The position numbers were made by a program, and so were the translations under genes. The notes under the pieces were generated by a model that did not search any database, was not told the DNA's origin, and was given only the letters and a program-made list of their open reading frames with translations. Shown piece after piece: positions 36,832 to 45,347 of a stretch of 64,000 nt of DNA. This DNA is from Labrys monachus (GTDB lineage Bacteria; Pseudomonadota; Alphaproteobacteria; Rhizobiales; Labraceae): positions 751,043 to 815,042 of the forward strand of contig NZ_JAUSVK010000001.1 in the NCBI RefSeq assembly GCF_030814655.1, in the 5' to 3' direction. Each line of letters begins with the position of its first letter. The stretch's first letter is position 1.

Positions 36832-37292
36832 GGCGCCTCGCCGGCCTTGGGCGGGCTTGCCTCGACACGGGTATCGAGGCCCAGGGACGCAAGCCGGGCG
36901 AGATAGGCCTCCTCCGGACCTTCGAGCGCGACGGCAATGGCCTCGGCCTCGAACCGCACGCGCCAATGCAGGTTGCCGACGTGATAGCCAAGTTCGAGCG
37001 CCGAGGCGACATCGCGCGGTTTGAGCCGGAGCCAGCGCTCGGCGTCGACCTTCACCACGATCGCCCGCTGCTCTTCGAACAGCAGGACGGCGCCATCCGC
37101 CAGCGGCTCGTCCCGCGGCAGCGCTATCGCCAGGTCTGAACCGGCGCTCGTTACCGCCCGAAACCGCCGCCGCGCCAGTTCGGCCGCCGGCAGCAGGAGC
37201 CACTCGACCCGGCCATGATGTTCCATGTGGTGCAGCCGTTCGGCGAAGCCGTCATCCAGTCGATGTCCAAGCACGCGATTGACGAGCAACAT
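36825..37292 (-). CDS. ureE: Urease accessory nickel chaperone UreE
   Basis: This 155-residue UreE has an N-terminal peptide-binding domain (RVEWLLLPAAELARRRFRAV) and the metal-binding domain with the diagnostic ELGYHVGNLHWRVRFEAEAI. The His-rich C-terminal tail of some UreE proteins is absent; the chain ends KAGEAPC. The start MLLVNRVLGHRL at 37292 was chosen on family alignment. It begins the urease group and follows a 107-base gap after an unknown gene. Confidence 0.88.
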   Translation of the reverse strand: MLLVNRVLGHRLDDGFAERLHHMEHHGRVEWLLLPAAELARRRFRAVTSAGSDLAIALPRDEPLADGAVLLFEEQRAIVVKVDAERWLRLKPRDVASALELGYHVGNLHWRVRFEAEAIAVALEGPEEAYLARLASLGLDTRVEASPPKAGEAPC

Positions 37293-37399
37293 GAGGAGGT
37301 TCCCACGAACGAAGGTTGGTCTGTCAGGTAGCGCCCCGGGACGACCCGATCGTCGAGGCGGCCGGAAGCGCGAAGGATGCGATCGCAATCCCGGGCGAT

Positions 37400-37726
37400 C
37401 TAGGCCGCCCGCGGATTGGGAAGCCGAGGCGCGGTCTCCTGCGCTGAGCTGCGTTTGAAGAGGAAAATGCAGCGCCCGGTTCCGTCATCGTCGGCGGCGG
37501 GGACATGGAGCTGTTCCGTCAGGTAGCGGAACACGATGCGCGCGGCCGCCGCCGACAGGGTGGGCTTCCACAGCCAGATGTCGGTGTCGGCATCGACCGC
37601 ATGACGCGCGAACAAGGCCTGCGCCGGGTCCTCGGCGCATCCCACGCACCATTCGGCGGGCCTGCCTCCGAATTCCTTGATATAACTCAGGAATTCAAAT
37701 TTCACCTGCTGCGGGCTGAACACCAT
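37400..37726 (-). CDS. Small protein of unknown function in the amidase/urease array
   Basis: This 108-residue soluble protein starts with VKFEFLSYIKEFGGRPAEWC, followed by VGCAEDPAQALFARHAVDAD. The W-x-V-G-x-A-x-D-P ... LF-x-x-H pattern recalls a family of short proteins with a GIY-YIG-like beginning (WYVGIA-DP--RLF--H), as far as I remember, but here key positions look changed (CVG in place of YVG). It lies 5 bases after the Sel1-repeat gene and shares its orientation with all neighbours, so it belongs to the operon. Function is unknown. Confidence 0.65.
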   Translation of the reverse strand: MVFSPQQVKFEFLSYIKEFGGRPAEWCVGCAEDPAQALFARHAVDADTDIWLWKPTLSAAAARIVFRYLTEQLHVPAADDDGTGRCIFLFKRSSAQETAPRLPNPRAA

Positions 37727-37731
37727 CGGCC

Positions 37732-38430
37732 TTACCTTGGAAGGGGGTTGAGACGGGCGTGGCGGGAGGTTTCCGCGGTTCGGTTGCGCCAGCGCCCCAC
37801 CGCGGCGCTCCCGGCCCGCTTCTCATCCGCCGACATCTGCGCCACGAGCGCTTCGAGCGCCGTCAGCGCGGTTCCCACCCCGTGCTGGGCGGCCAGGGAA
37901 AACCAGGTGAACGCTTCCACGCGGTCCTTATCGACACCCAGACCGTTCGCGTACATGAAGCCAAGGCGGGCTTGGGAAGGATAATGTCCGGTTTCGGCGG
38001 CCGAGCGGTACCAGCGCGCTGCCGCGGCGTGGTCCGGCGGCATGCCCTCGCCCTTCGAGAGAAGGGTGGCCAGATTGTATTGGGCGAAAACGTCGCCCTG
38101 CTCCGCCGCCTTCTGGAGCCAGCTTATGCCGGCGGGAATGTCGCGGAGCGTGCCGTGCCCCATTGCGAGCATGGCGCCCGCATTGGTCTGCGCGAGCGTG
38201 ATGCCGGCCTCCGCGCTGTCGAGATAGAGCGCGAAGGCCCGGGCAAGCGAGGATTCCACGCCTTCGCCATTGGCGTACATCGCGGCCAGCCACGTCTTCG
38301 CATCCGCGTTGCCCTCATCGGCCAGCGACGAGAAACGGGCGAAGGCGTGGTCATAGTCCCCTCGTCCGTAAGCAGATATGGCAGCGCCGAGCGCCGTCGC
38401 CTCCTCGGCCGGGATGTCCAGCGACAGCAT
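37732..38430 (-). CDS. Sel1-repeat (TPR-like) protein
   Basis: This 232-residue protein has about four Sel1-like repeats of ~36 residues: GNADAKTWLAAMYANGEGVE, GITLAQTNAGAMLAMGHGTL, GDVFAQYNLATLLSKGEGMP and GHYPSQARLGFMYANGLGVD. No signal peptide is seen, so it probably acts in the cytoplasm as a scaffold or adaptor. It sits 3 bases after the Rieske-like gene. Its presence between enzyme genes suggests it helps assemble or regulate one of them. Confidence 0.88.
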   Translation of the reverse strand: MLSLDIPAEEATALGAAISAYGRGDYDHAFARFSSLADEGNADAKTWLAAMYANGEGVESSLARAFALYLDSAEAGITLAQTNAGAMLAMGHGTLRDIPAGISWLQKAAEQGDVFAQYNLATLLSKGEGMPPDHAAAARWYRSAAETGHYPSQARLGFMYANGLGVDKDRVEAFTWFSLAAQHGVGTALTALEALVAQMSADEKRAGSAAVGRWRNRTAETSRHARLNPLPR

Positions 38431-38433
38431 GGG

Positions 38434-39525
38434 TCAGCCTCTCGGGTTCTGGTAGAGCGGTTGCGGAAAATCTTCGCGCGGCATGCGAGCGATCCGCGCC
38501 GCGATGGTCCTCTGCATCCATGCGCCCGCCGCCTCGCTCTGAAAGGGGAGCGCGGCCCCGACCGTCTGCGGGCGATACGGGGTTCCCCAGCGGGCCAGAT
38601 CGTCGTGCTCCGCCTCGGCGCGCTCGGCGCGAACCCGGATCTCGTCGCGCCAGAAGAGGCGGTCGGCTCGCGGATCGGCGCCGAAGGTCGACAGCCGGCA
38701 CAGCGTCTGCCCCAGCCCCGTGGGTTGCAGCGTCATGACGGCGGTGCTGTCGTCCGTCGCGATCAGGACCAGATTGGGAAACAGCCAGGCCGCGCGCGCC
38801 GGCGTGCCGTCGGACAGGGTGGCGGCGGCGAACATCCACACAGGGTTTCCGGCGATCGTCGCTTCGCCGGCGACCAGGGCCTGCCCCATGAGCTTCCAGT
38901 TTGCGCCATGTTCGAGCCAGACGTCGTCCGAGCGGCGCGATTTGTGATTGCCGAAAAACCCGCCAAGGCCGCCGAGCGTCGTCAACTCGGCCTCCGGCCA
39001 TGCGGGAGCGACGTCGAGATTGACGAAGATCAGCGGCCCCCAGCTCCGCACATGCGCGGTCAGCAGCCGTTCGGGGCGCAGGCCCAGATATTGGTGCATC
39101 TCGGGGGTGCCGTCGCCGAGGTCGCTGGCCGGAATGGCACCCCGGTCGCGGCTGAAGCCGCAAGAGGTGAAGGAGCACTTGGTCTTCGTTCCGGTCTGGC
39201 ATTGCAGCGGGACCGTGCGGCAGCCGCCATGCTGCGCCTTGTTGAATCGCGCCACGATCCCCCCGGCCATGCGCTGCACATGCACGCCATGGGTGCCGAC
39301 CGTGAAGGGAAGGAGGTCGCCGTCGGCCGGAATGGCCTCGTGGGCGCCGACGCAGATCCAGTCGCGCGTCCAGACAGCCTCATCCTCGAGCTGGCTGAAC
39401 CGCAGCGAGCGGAAAGCGGCGGCCGGCAGCACCCGCGGGTGCCGGCCCAATGCGTCTGCATAGAAGGCGGCATCCACGAGGTCGCGGCCCTCGTCCCAGT
39501 AACCGAGATCGCGTCTATAGGTCAT
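38434..39525 (-). CDS. Rieske-oxygenase-like protein lacking both canonical metal sites, with a four-Cys cluster
   Basis: This 363-residue protein follows the plan of aromatic-ring-hydroxylating oxygenase alpha subunits. It has an N-terminal LEDEAVWTRDWICVGAHEAI-type start, an IPADGDLLPFTVG strand pair, HVRSWGPLIFVNLDVAPAWP, and LEHGANWKLMGQAL where oxygenases have NWKxxxENF. The Rieske CxH...CxxH ligands are altered: residues 95-101 read NKAQHGG where CRHRG is usual, and CSFTSC (117-122) replaces CPYHGW. Four cysteines (102, 109, 117, 122) plus His99 cluster there. The mononuclear-iron His residues after NWK are also missing. The start at 39525 was chosen on homology. It lies 71 bases after the formamidase large subunit. 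Enzyme role is unknown; it may bind another metal or serve as a structural partner. Confidence 0.8.
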   Translation of the reverse strand: MTYRRDLGYWDEGRDLVDAAFYADALGRHPRVLPAAAFRSLRFSQLEDEAVWTRDWICVGAHEAIPADGDLLPFTVGTHGVHVQRMAGGIVARFNKAQHGGCRTVPLQCQTGTKTKCSFTSCGFSRDRGAIPASDLGDGTPEMHQYLGLRPERLLTAHVRSWGPLIFVNLDVAPAWPEAELTTLGGLGGFFGNHKSRRSDDVWLEHGANWKLMGQALVAGEATIAGNPVWMFAAATLSDGTPARAAWLFPNLVLIATDDSTAVMTLQPTGLGQTLCRLSTFGADPRADRLFWRDEIRVRAERAEAEHDDLARWGTPYRPQTVGAALPFQSEAAGAWMQRTIAARIARMPREDFPQPLYQNPRG

Positions 39526-39596
39526 GTCCGGCGTCCTGCGAGAAGGGCCGGCACGCGCGCAAAGCCGCGCGGGTGCCGCAAGTCCATTCGAGGGGC

Positions 39597-41993
39597 TCAG
39601 GCGGTCGCGGCAAGCGCCGGCGACTCGTAGTCGGCGCGGCCTCGATGCTTGATCGCCTCCGCCGGTGCCGGCGGCAGCGGACCATCCGCCGAGAAGCGGT
39701 CGAGCACGTTCTTCACCAGGGTGGAGACGTTGTTGCGGCCCTCGTTCCACGGCAGGGAGCCGCAGAAGGCGATCGAGGAGAAAGCGAAGCATCCACCGCC
39801 GTTCGGCGTCTCGTGGAAGGCGACGTCGCCGCGCACGCGCGGGTGGACCGTTCCGTCGAGGCCCTGCTGGTTGAAGCCGAAATCCTCCATGACGAGGAGA
39901 TAGGCTTCGGTGTGCCGGCCCGCCGAGGTCGCAACCGCGAGCGTGTGGGGCGGAGAGCCGAGCGTGACGTCGACGATGTCGAGCTCAAGGCCGGCGCAGC
40001 CGCCGCCGACGAGGCCGAAATTGCCGATCGGCTCTTCGTAGGAGATGCCCTCGAAGGCCCAGGACACGCGCGGATCGAGACTGTCCGGCGTCCGGCTGTA
40101 ATAGGTCGAGATATCGAAGCCTTCATTGGTCATGCCGACACCGGCGACCGAGTAGAGCGAGCGGCCGCGGAACCGCCACATGCCGCCGAGCTCTCCGGTG
40201 CCCTGGTGGTAATACTCGCCAGGCTCGGCTCGCCAGGTACGGATGCCGGATTCGCAGCGCCGCATCTCGGTGACCACGCCCCGGCCGACAGTGTCGTAGG
40301 CCGGATGATAGGAGTGCACCCAGTACCAAGCGTCGGCGCCCATATACATCAGGCGTCCGCCGCGTTGCGTGTAATTGTGCAGCGCATCGAGCTGGGCGCC
40401 CGAATTGTGCTCGGGATGTGAGCCGGTGATGATGACGTTGTAGTTTTCGAGCCGGGCGAGGCCGTCATAGGTGACGTCTTCGTCGGTGATCACGTCATAT
40501 TCGTAGCCCATCGTCTCCAGCCAGTAGATGAGATGGAGATCGGCGGGGTATTGCCACGGTGCCTGGGCGAGGAAGTGGTCGTATTTCGGCCGGATCGACA
40601 GGATCGGACGCAGGCGCGACGACAGGCAGATGCCCGAGCCATCGGTGTGGGTATCGTAGATCGAGCCGCCATATTCGCGGTGCTCGGCCAGGAACATGTT
40701 CTGGTGCTGCATGATCGGCACGCGGTAGACGAACAGTTCGGCGCCGCCGGCATTGCACGCCACATGCTCGTTGGCATAGGCCATGTAGCTGATCGTCGGG
40801 ATCATGACGGCGATCTTGGACTGTTCCTTGCCGATCTTCGGCACGATCCAGAAGGGGATGTAATCCTCGTCGCCGTCCGCGGTCGTCAGCTTCAGCGCAT
40901 AGGAGCGGCTCTTGATCTGCTCCGGCACCATCCATTCGACGTCCGCCTCCCAGCGGGCGTCGTCGACGTCGTCATCATGGAAATGGATCGCGCCATATTC
41001 TTTCTTGGCGTATTTCCAGTCGAAGTTCTCGCCCGCCCAGTTGTAGCCGGTGAGGGCGCGCGTCGGACAGTTTACCAGCGTCGCATCGAGGCGGTACGGG
41101 CCGTTGTCCTTGGCGACGATGGTGCTGATGCCGTCCCAGAAGTCCCAGGCGGCGACGATGAGCGCGGACAATTCACCCGTCGGGCCCGAATTGCGGCGTT
41201 CGGTGAGGCCGGGCTGCGCACCGCCCTTCATCTGTTCGATCTCGAAGCGGCTCAGCGCCTTCTTGACGATACGCGGGCTGTCGATCTTGCCGTTATACTT
41301 GCCGGTAAACCACACGCCGGCAGGAAGCGAGGACTTGCCGAGCGGATCCTCGCCGATCGTCTCGACATAGGCCGCAAGCGCGACCGGCGCTTCGGTGTGC
41401 ACGATCTGCGTCTTGATCGTGGTCCTGACCGGCTCGATCACCGGATCGAGGGCATAGACGATCTGCGGCTCGTGATAGAGCACGACCTCGCCGGTTTGCG
41501 CATCGAAGCTGGCCGCGACGAAATGCCAGGCATGATCGCGGATCGGCACGCCGGTCGTGATCCTGTGCTCGTTGATGCGAAGCTCGACGAAGCCTTCCTC
41601 GTTGATGAAGAGGCCGTAGCCCTTTCCGTCCATCCATTTGGTCAGGAGGCCCTGGGCGCCGTGCTTCCAGTAACGCGGATGGGTCTTCGGCGTGGTCGGC
41701 CAGATATGGCATTGGAGCGTGAAGCTCTCGACGTGGAATTGCGGCCTGTCCTCGACATATCCGTAGGATCCGCCGTGGATGATCTGCTTCCGTCCCTGGT
41801 AGGTTCCGTTGGCGTCCGCCGCGACCGGCTTTTCGATGAAGCCTGGTCCGCGGGGATTGGTGTCGCCGTGGATCATATGAACGACTTCGGCCTTGAATTG
41901 GGCCGGGCCGTCGCAATTGACATAAAACTTGATCTTTTCGCCCGGATGGACGCCAAACTTGTCAGCGTACCCGGTCAGCCGCATGGCGCACAT
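39597..41993 (-). CDS. dmfA2: N,N-dimethylformamidase-like large subunit
   Basis: This 798-residue protein matches the DMFase large subunit in length and plan: an N-terminal beta-sandwich (GVHPGEKIKFYVNCDGPAQF), a concanavalin-like lectin domain (~residues 90-300), and a C-terminal glutamine-amidotransferase-like fold (YNVIITGSHPEHNSGAQLDA). The characterised enzyme hydrolyses DMF to dimethylamine and formate with a mononuclear iron held by Tyr-Tyr-Glu. Candidates here are Tyr403/Tyr406, Tyr441/Tyr446 and Glu528; the assignment is by spacing from memory. The real substrate could be another N-substituted amide or urea. GGAG precedes the ATG by 9 bases. The small subunit gene lies 139 bases upstream. 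Confidence 0.88.
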   Translation of the reverse strand: MCAMRLTGYADKFGVHPGEKIKFYVNCDGPAQFKAEVVHMIHGDTNPRGPGFIEKPVAADANGTYQGRKQIIHGGSYGYVEDRPQFHVESFTLQCHIWPTTPKTHPRYWKHGAQGLLTKWMDGKGYGLFINEEGFVELRINEHRITTGVPIRDHAWHFVAASFDAQTGEVVLYHEPQIVYALDPVIEPVRTTIKTQIVHTEAPVALAAYVETIGEDPLGKSSLPAGVWFTGKYNGKIDSPRIVKKALSRFEIEQMKGGAQPGLTERRNSGPTGELSALIVAAWDFWDGISTIVAKDNGPYRLDATLVNCPTRALTGYNWAGENFDWKYAKKEYGAIHFHDDDVDDARWEADVEWMVPEQIKSRSYALKLTTADGDEDYIPFWIVPKIGKEQSKIAVMIPTISYMAYANEHVACNAGGAELFVYRVPIMQHQNMFLAEHREYGGSIYDTHTDGSGICLSSRLRPILSIRPKYDHFLAQAPWQYPADLHLIYWLETMGYEYDVITDEDVTYDGLARLENYNVIITGSHPEHNSGAQLDALHNYTQRGGRLMYMGADAWYWVHSYHPAYDTVGRGVVTEMRRCESGIRTWRAEPGEYYHQGTGELGGMWRFRGRSLYSVAGVGMTNEGFDISTYYSRTPDSLDPRVSWAFEGISYEEPIGNFGLVGGGCAGLELDIVDVTLGSPPHTLAVATSAGRHTEAYLLVMEDFGFNQQGLDGTVHPRVRGDVAFHETPNGGGCFAFSSIAFCGSLPWNEGRNNVSTLVKNVLDRFSADGPLPPAPAEAIKHRGRADYESPALAATA

Positions 41994-42132
41994 GTGTCGA
42001 TTCTCCGGTAGGGAAGGTGACGTCAGACAAGCCGCTCCCGTTCGCGGCCCGATCGGGCCGCGGCGGAGAACCCATGCTGATGCGAAGCGAGGATGTTCGA
42101 GATGCGCCGGCGCAGAGCGCCGGACGATCAGG

Positions 42133-42573
42133 TCAGGTGACGGGCCAGTTGTCGTCCCGGTGCTTCCAGCCTTCCTGGAAGTGCTCGGGCATGCCCGCGG
42201 TCTCGGGCAGTTCGTCGAGGCGCCTCAGGAAGATGGCGTGCTGGATTTCCTGCTCGCAGGTATAGACCTTGTCGTCGACGAATTCCGGCGGCACGCCGCG
42301 AATGCCCGACAGGCGCCCGATGCGCCATTCGGCATCGACCTTGGTGCAGATGACGACGAGCTTGCCCTTGGGTGATTCCCCCCGCATGCGGAGCAGCACG
42401 CGCCGCAGGTCCGGATTCTCGTGAACGCCGCCGGTGACGACCGTGGTGTCGCCGGCGTCCTGGCATTTGAGCACGGAGAAGCCGGCGACGCCCTTCATGG
42501 AGTCGACGCATTCCCGGTGCTCCCTGATCATGGCCTCCCGCTCGGGTGTGCCTTTCTTCGGAATCGGTATCAT
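42133..42573 (-). CDS. dmfA1: N,N-dimethylformamidase-like small subunit
   Basis: This 146-residue protein corresponds in size and position to the DMFase small subunit, which packs against the large chain. Visible blocks are ECVDSMKGVAGFSVLKCQDA, RGESPKGKLVVICTKVDAEW and VYTCEQEIQHAIFLRRLDEL, with a tail ending HRDDNWPVT. The ATG at 42573 has GAGGAAG upstream; an in-frame GTG at 42621 would add 16 residues but has no ribosome site. It is the first gene of the catabolic part of the array, behind a motif-rich upstream region. Confidence 0.8.
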   Translation of the reverse strand: MIPIPKKGTPEREAMIREHRECVDSMKGVAGFSVLKCQDAGDTTVVTGGVHENPDLRRVLLRMRGESPKGKLVVICTKVDAEWRIGRLSGIRGVPPEFVDDKVYTCEQEIQHAIFLRRLDELPETAGMPEHFQEGWKHRDDNWPVT

Positions 42574-42690
42574 CCCAACTTCCTCTGGTGTGATCGAAGA
42601 ATTGTCGCCACGCGTCGTCACGATGATCGGCGCCGTGTCCTGAATTCAGCCAGGCAAGCTGCCCGGGGCCTCAGTGTAGAACTTGATCGA

Positions 42691-42751
42691 TACTAGACGG
42701 TTTGTCAATTAAATTAGTCGTTCGATCTAGACTATATTCTCTTTGTCTAGA
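42691..42751 (-). promoter_or_regulatory. Cluster of three GTCTAGA-like sites upstream of the amidase genes
   Basis: Three CTAG-centred sites lie here: CTAGACG at 42693-42699, TCTAGAC at 42726-42732 and GTCTAGA at 42745-42751. The last two are 20 bases centre to centre, two helical turns. A -35-like TTGACA (minus strand, 42703-42708) sits next to the first. The third overlaps the urtE stop codon. The same motif occurs upstream of the importer operon, so a shared regulator is likely. Confidence 0.55.
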
Positions 42752-43451
42752 TGGTCATATGACGCTCGACCAATTCGTCCGTCATCTCGGCCATGCCGCC
42801 TCGGGCGACGACACGGCCATTGTCGACCATGAGGAAGGCATCGCCGAGCTTGCGCGCCACCTTGATGTGCTGTTCGGTCACGACCATGCTGATGCCCAGC
42901 TCGCGGTTGAGCATTTTCAGGATCTCGCCGATCTCATGGACGATGTTCGGCTGGATGCCTTCGGTCGGCTCGTCGAGCAGCAGGATCTGCGGATCGACGG
43001 CGAGCGCACGGGCAATGGCGAGCTGCTGCTTCTGCCCGCCGGACAGAAGTCCGGCGCGGCGATCGAGGTTCTCCTTCAGATAGGGAAAGATGCGCAGGCA
43101 GATCTCCGGGATCTCGCCGGACTTGTCGGCGCGGGCGAAGGTCCCGAGGAGAATATTCTCGCGGACGGTGAAGTTGGACAGGATGCCCCGGCCCTGCGGC
43201 ACATAGCCGAGTCCGTGATGGGCGCGCACATGCGTCGGTTGCCCGCTGATCTCGACGTCGTTGATGCGGATGGCGCCGGTCGAGCGGTCGGTCAGCCCCA
43301 TGATGGTGCGCATCAAGGTCGTCTTGCCCACCCCGTTGCGGCCGAGCACGCACAGGCACTGGCCCTTCTCCATCTCGAAGGAGAAGTCTTTCAGGATGCG
43401 GGTCGCGCCATAATAGGAAGTGACGTTGTCGAAACTCAGCAACGGGTTCAT
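42747..43451 (-). CDS. urtE: ABC importer ATPase, UrtE-like
   Basis: This 234-residue LivF/UrtE-type ATPase has Walker A GRNGVGKTTLM, signature LSGGQKQQLAIARAL, Walker B ILLLDEPTEGIQPNIV and the H-loop TEQHI. The sequence EPTEGIQPNIVHEIGEIL is typical of UrtE. Its start overlaps the urtD stop by 4 bases (ATGA). It is the last importer gene and ends at the amidase promoter region. It energises uptake of urea or a short amide with UrtD. Confidence 0.92.
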   Translation of the reverse strand: MNPLLSFDNVTSYYGATRILKDFSFEMEKGQCLCVLGRNGVGKTTLMRTIMGLTDRSTGAIRINDVEISGQPTHVRAHHGLGYVPQGRGILSNFTVRENILLGTFARADKSGEIPEICLRIFPYLKENLDRRAGLLSGGQKQQLAIARALAVDPQILLLDEPTEGIQPNIVHEIGEILKMLNRELGISMVVTEQHIKVARKLGDAFLMVDNGRVVARGGMAEMTDELVERHMTI

Positions 43452-44194
43452 GCCGCCTCCTGCTCGCCGAGATACACGTCCCGCACGCGCCGGTCGGCTT
43501 CGATCTGCTGGATCGAACCCTGGGCGAGCAGCGACCCCATATGCATCACCACCACGACGTCCGCGATCTCGCGGACGAAGCCCATATCGTGCTCGACCAC
43601 CAGCAGCGTGGCGGATTTGCGCAGATCCTTGAAGATCCGGGCGGTCTTCTCGATCTCGCTTTCGGTCATGCCGGCGATCGGCTCGTCCATCAGCAGCAGC
43701 CGAGGCTCCTGCATGAGAACCATGCCGATCTCCAGCCATTGCGTCTCACCGTGGGAGAGAATGCCGGCGCGGTCCTTCAGCCGGCCTGTCAGGCCGGCGA
43801 GGGTGGCGACTTCATCGAGCTTGGCCTGAAGTCCGGCCTTGCGGAACTTGAACAGGTTGAGGAACGGATTGGTCTGACGGCTGTAGGCGACCTCGAGGTT
43901 CTGTTTCACCGTCATGGCGCGCAGCACGGCCGGGACCTGAAACTTGCGGCCTATGCCGGCCCGGGCGATCAGATGCTCGGGCTTGGCGGTGATGTCGTCA
44001 TTGGCGAATGTGATCCTGCCGGATGTCGGCTTGATGCGTCCCGTGATGAGATCCATCGTCGTGGTCTTGCCGGCGCCGTTCGGGCCGACCAGGCAGCACA
44101 CGGTGCCCTCGACGACTTCCATGCTGAAGTCGCTGATGACCTTGGTGGCGTCGAAGCTCTTCGACAGATTGCTGATTTCGAGAAGACCGGGCAT
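43448..44194 (-). CDS. urtD: ABC importer ATPase, UrtD-like
   Basis: This 248-residue LivG/UrtD-type ATPase has Walker A GPNGAGKTTTMDLITG, the signature region LSHGETQWLEIGMVL (the SHGxxQWLEI form is diagnostic of UrtD/FmdF-like proteins), Walker B RLLLMDEPIAGMTESE and H-loop VEHDMGFV. It pairs with UrtE on the cytoplasmic face. It is 7 bases after the UrtC-like gene. Confidence 0.92.
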   Translation of the reverse strand: MPGLLEISNLSKSFDATKVISDFSMEVVEGTVCCLVGPNGAGKTTTMDLITGRIKPTSGRITFANDDITAKPEHLIARAGIGRKFQVPAVLRAMTVKQNLEVAYSRQTNPFLNLFKFRKAGLQAKLDEVATLAGLTGRLKDRAGILSHGETQWLEIGMVLMQEPRLLLMDEPIAGMTESEIEKTARIFKDLRKSATLLVVEHDMGFVREIADVVVVMHMGSLLAQGSIQQIEADRRVRDVYLGEQEAA

Positions 44195-44201
44195 GGGGCG
44201 C

Positions 44202-45302
44202 TCACTCGGCTGGCATATGCCTGCCGCCGTCGGGCGCAGGCGAGGAGGTCGGGTTTCGCCGCTCGAAAAGGCCGAGCCCCGTCTCGACGAGGCTGGCGAG
44301 GCCGTTCGGCAGGAATCGCACCACGACGATGAAGAAGCCGCCCAGGATCAACAGCCAGGTCGCGAGGAAGGTGTCCCCGAGATAGCTCTGCGCGCCTTGA
44401 ATGATGAAGGCGCCGAGGATCGAGCCGAGGAGCGAGTGGCGCCCGCCGATCGCCGCCCAGATCACCATCGAAAGGCTGAAGCCGACGTCCAGCTGGGCGG
44501 GCGAGACATATTGCACGAGCATGACCCAGCAGCAGCCCGCGATCGCCGCGATCAGGCCGGAGATGGTGTAGATCACCGTCTCGTAGCCGGCGACGCTGTA
44601 GCCGAGGAAGCGCACGCGCTCGCTGTCCTCGCGGATCGCCTGCGCGACGAGGCCGAAGGAGCTCTGGGTGATGAGCTTTGCCACCAAAGTGGCGCCCATC
44701 AGAAAGCCGAACACGACCCAGTAGGCGGTGGGGCTGTAGGGATCGATCTCCACGCCCGCGAACTGGAAGGCGGAGGGCGGCGTCAGGCCGTTGACGCCGC
44801 CGGTATAGGCCTGCCGGTCGAGGATGATGGTGTAGAAGGCCGACAGCATGGCGAGCGTCATGATGGCGAAGAACGGCCCGGACACGCGAGCGCGGAACAT
44901 GATGCCGCCGAACACGGCGCAGAACAGGGTCGGCACGGCGACCGCGAGGATGAGCCCGAACGCCGTGCTCTGGAATGGTTGCCACAGCATGGGCAGGTGA
45001 TCGAGGCTGTTGTTCAGCATGAAGGGCGGAATCGGATTGGATTCCGTCTGGCTCTGCATCTGCATGGTCATCGCCATGCCATAGGCACCGAGACCGAAGG
45101 CGATGCCCTGGCCGAGATTCAGGATGCCTCCGAAGCCCCAGCACAGGCTGATCGAGAGCGCCAGCATGCCGTAGACGCCATAGGTCGAGAGCTGGTTCAG
45201 CAGGAAGCTGTCGCTCACCGTCACCGGGATGATCGCCAGCGCCGCGAAGAAGGCGACATACACGACCCATTGCGCGATCTTGTTGTGGTAGAGGTTGCGC
45301 AT
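44202..45302 (-). CDS. urtC: ABC importer permease, UrtC-like
   Basis: This 366-residue LivM-type permease has about ten transmembrane helices. It shows the conserved INLGQGIAFGLGAYG block near residue 75 and an EAA-like loop AIREDSERVRFLGYSV before the last helices. The C-terminus is a soluble tail rich in Pro and Gly. Together with UrtB it forms the channel for urea or short-chain amides. Confidence 0.92.
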   Translation of the reverse strand: MRNLYHNKIAQWVVYVAFFAALAIIPVTVSDSFLLNQLSTYGVYGMLALSISLCWGFGGILNLGQGIAFGLGAYGMAMTMQMQSQTESNPIPPFMLNNSLDHLPMLWQPFQSTAFGLILAVAVPTLFCAVFGGIMFRARVSGPFFAIMTLAMLSAFYTIILDRQAYTGGVNGLTPPSAFQFAGVEIDPYSPTAYWVVFGFLMGATLVAKLITQSSFGLVAQAIREDSERVRFLGYSVAGYETVIYTISGLIAAIAGCCWVMLVQYVSPAQLDVGFSLSMVIWAAIGGRHSLLGSILGAFIIQGAQSYLGDTFLATWLLILGGFFIVVVRFLPNGLASLVETGLGLFERRNPTSSPAPDGGRHMPAE

Positions 45303-45347
45303 GGTTTCAGACCTGTCCTGACACGGCGTTGCTGACGGCGGCGGCGG

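Noticed and set aside
39450-42011. Long plus-strand open frames opposite the DMFase and Rieske-like genes
   Set aside because: They mirror the codon pattern of high-GC genes on the minus strand, have no recognisable motif, and the minus-strand proteins are clearly real.
44720-45335. Plus-strand frame opposite the UrtC-like permease
   Set aside because: It is a shadow; the minus-strand protein shows a clear membrane-permease pattern.
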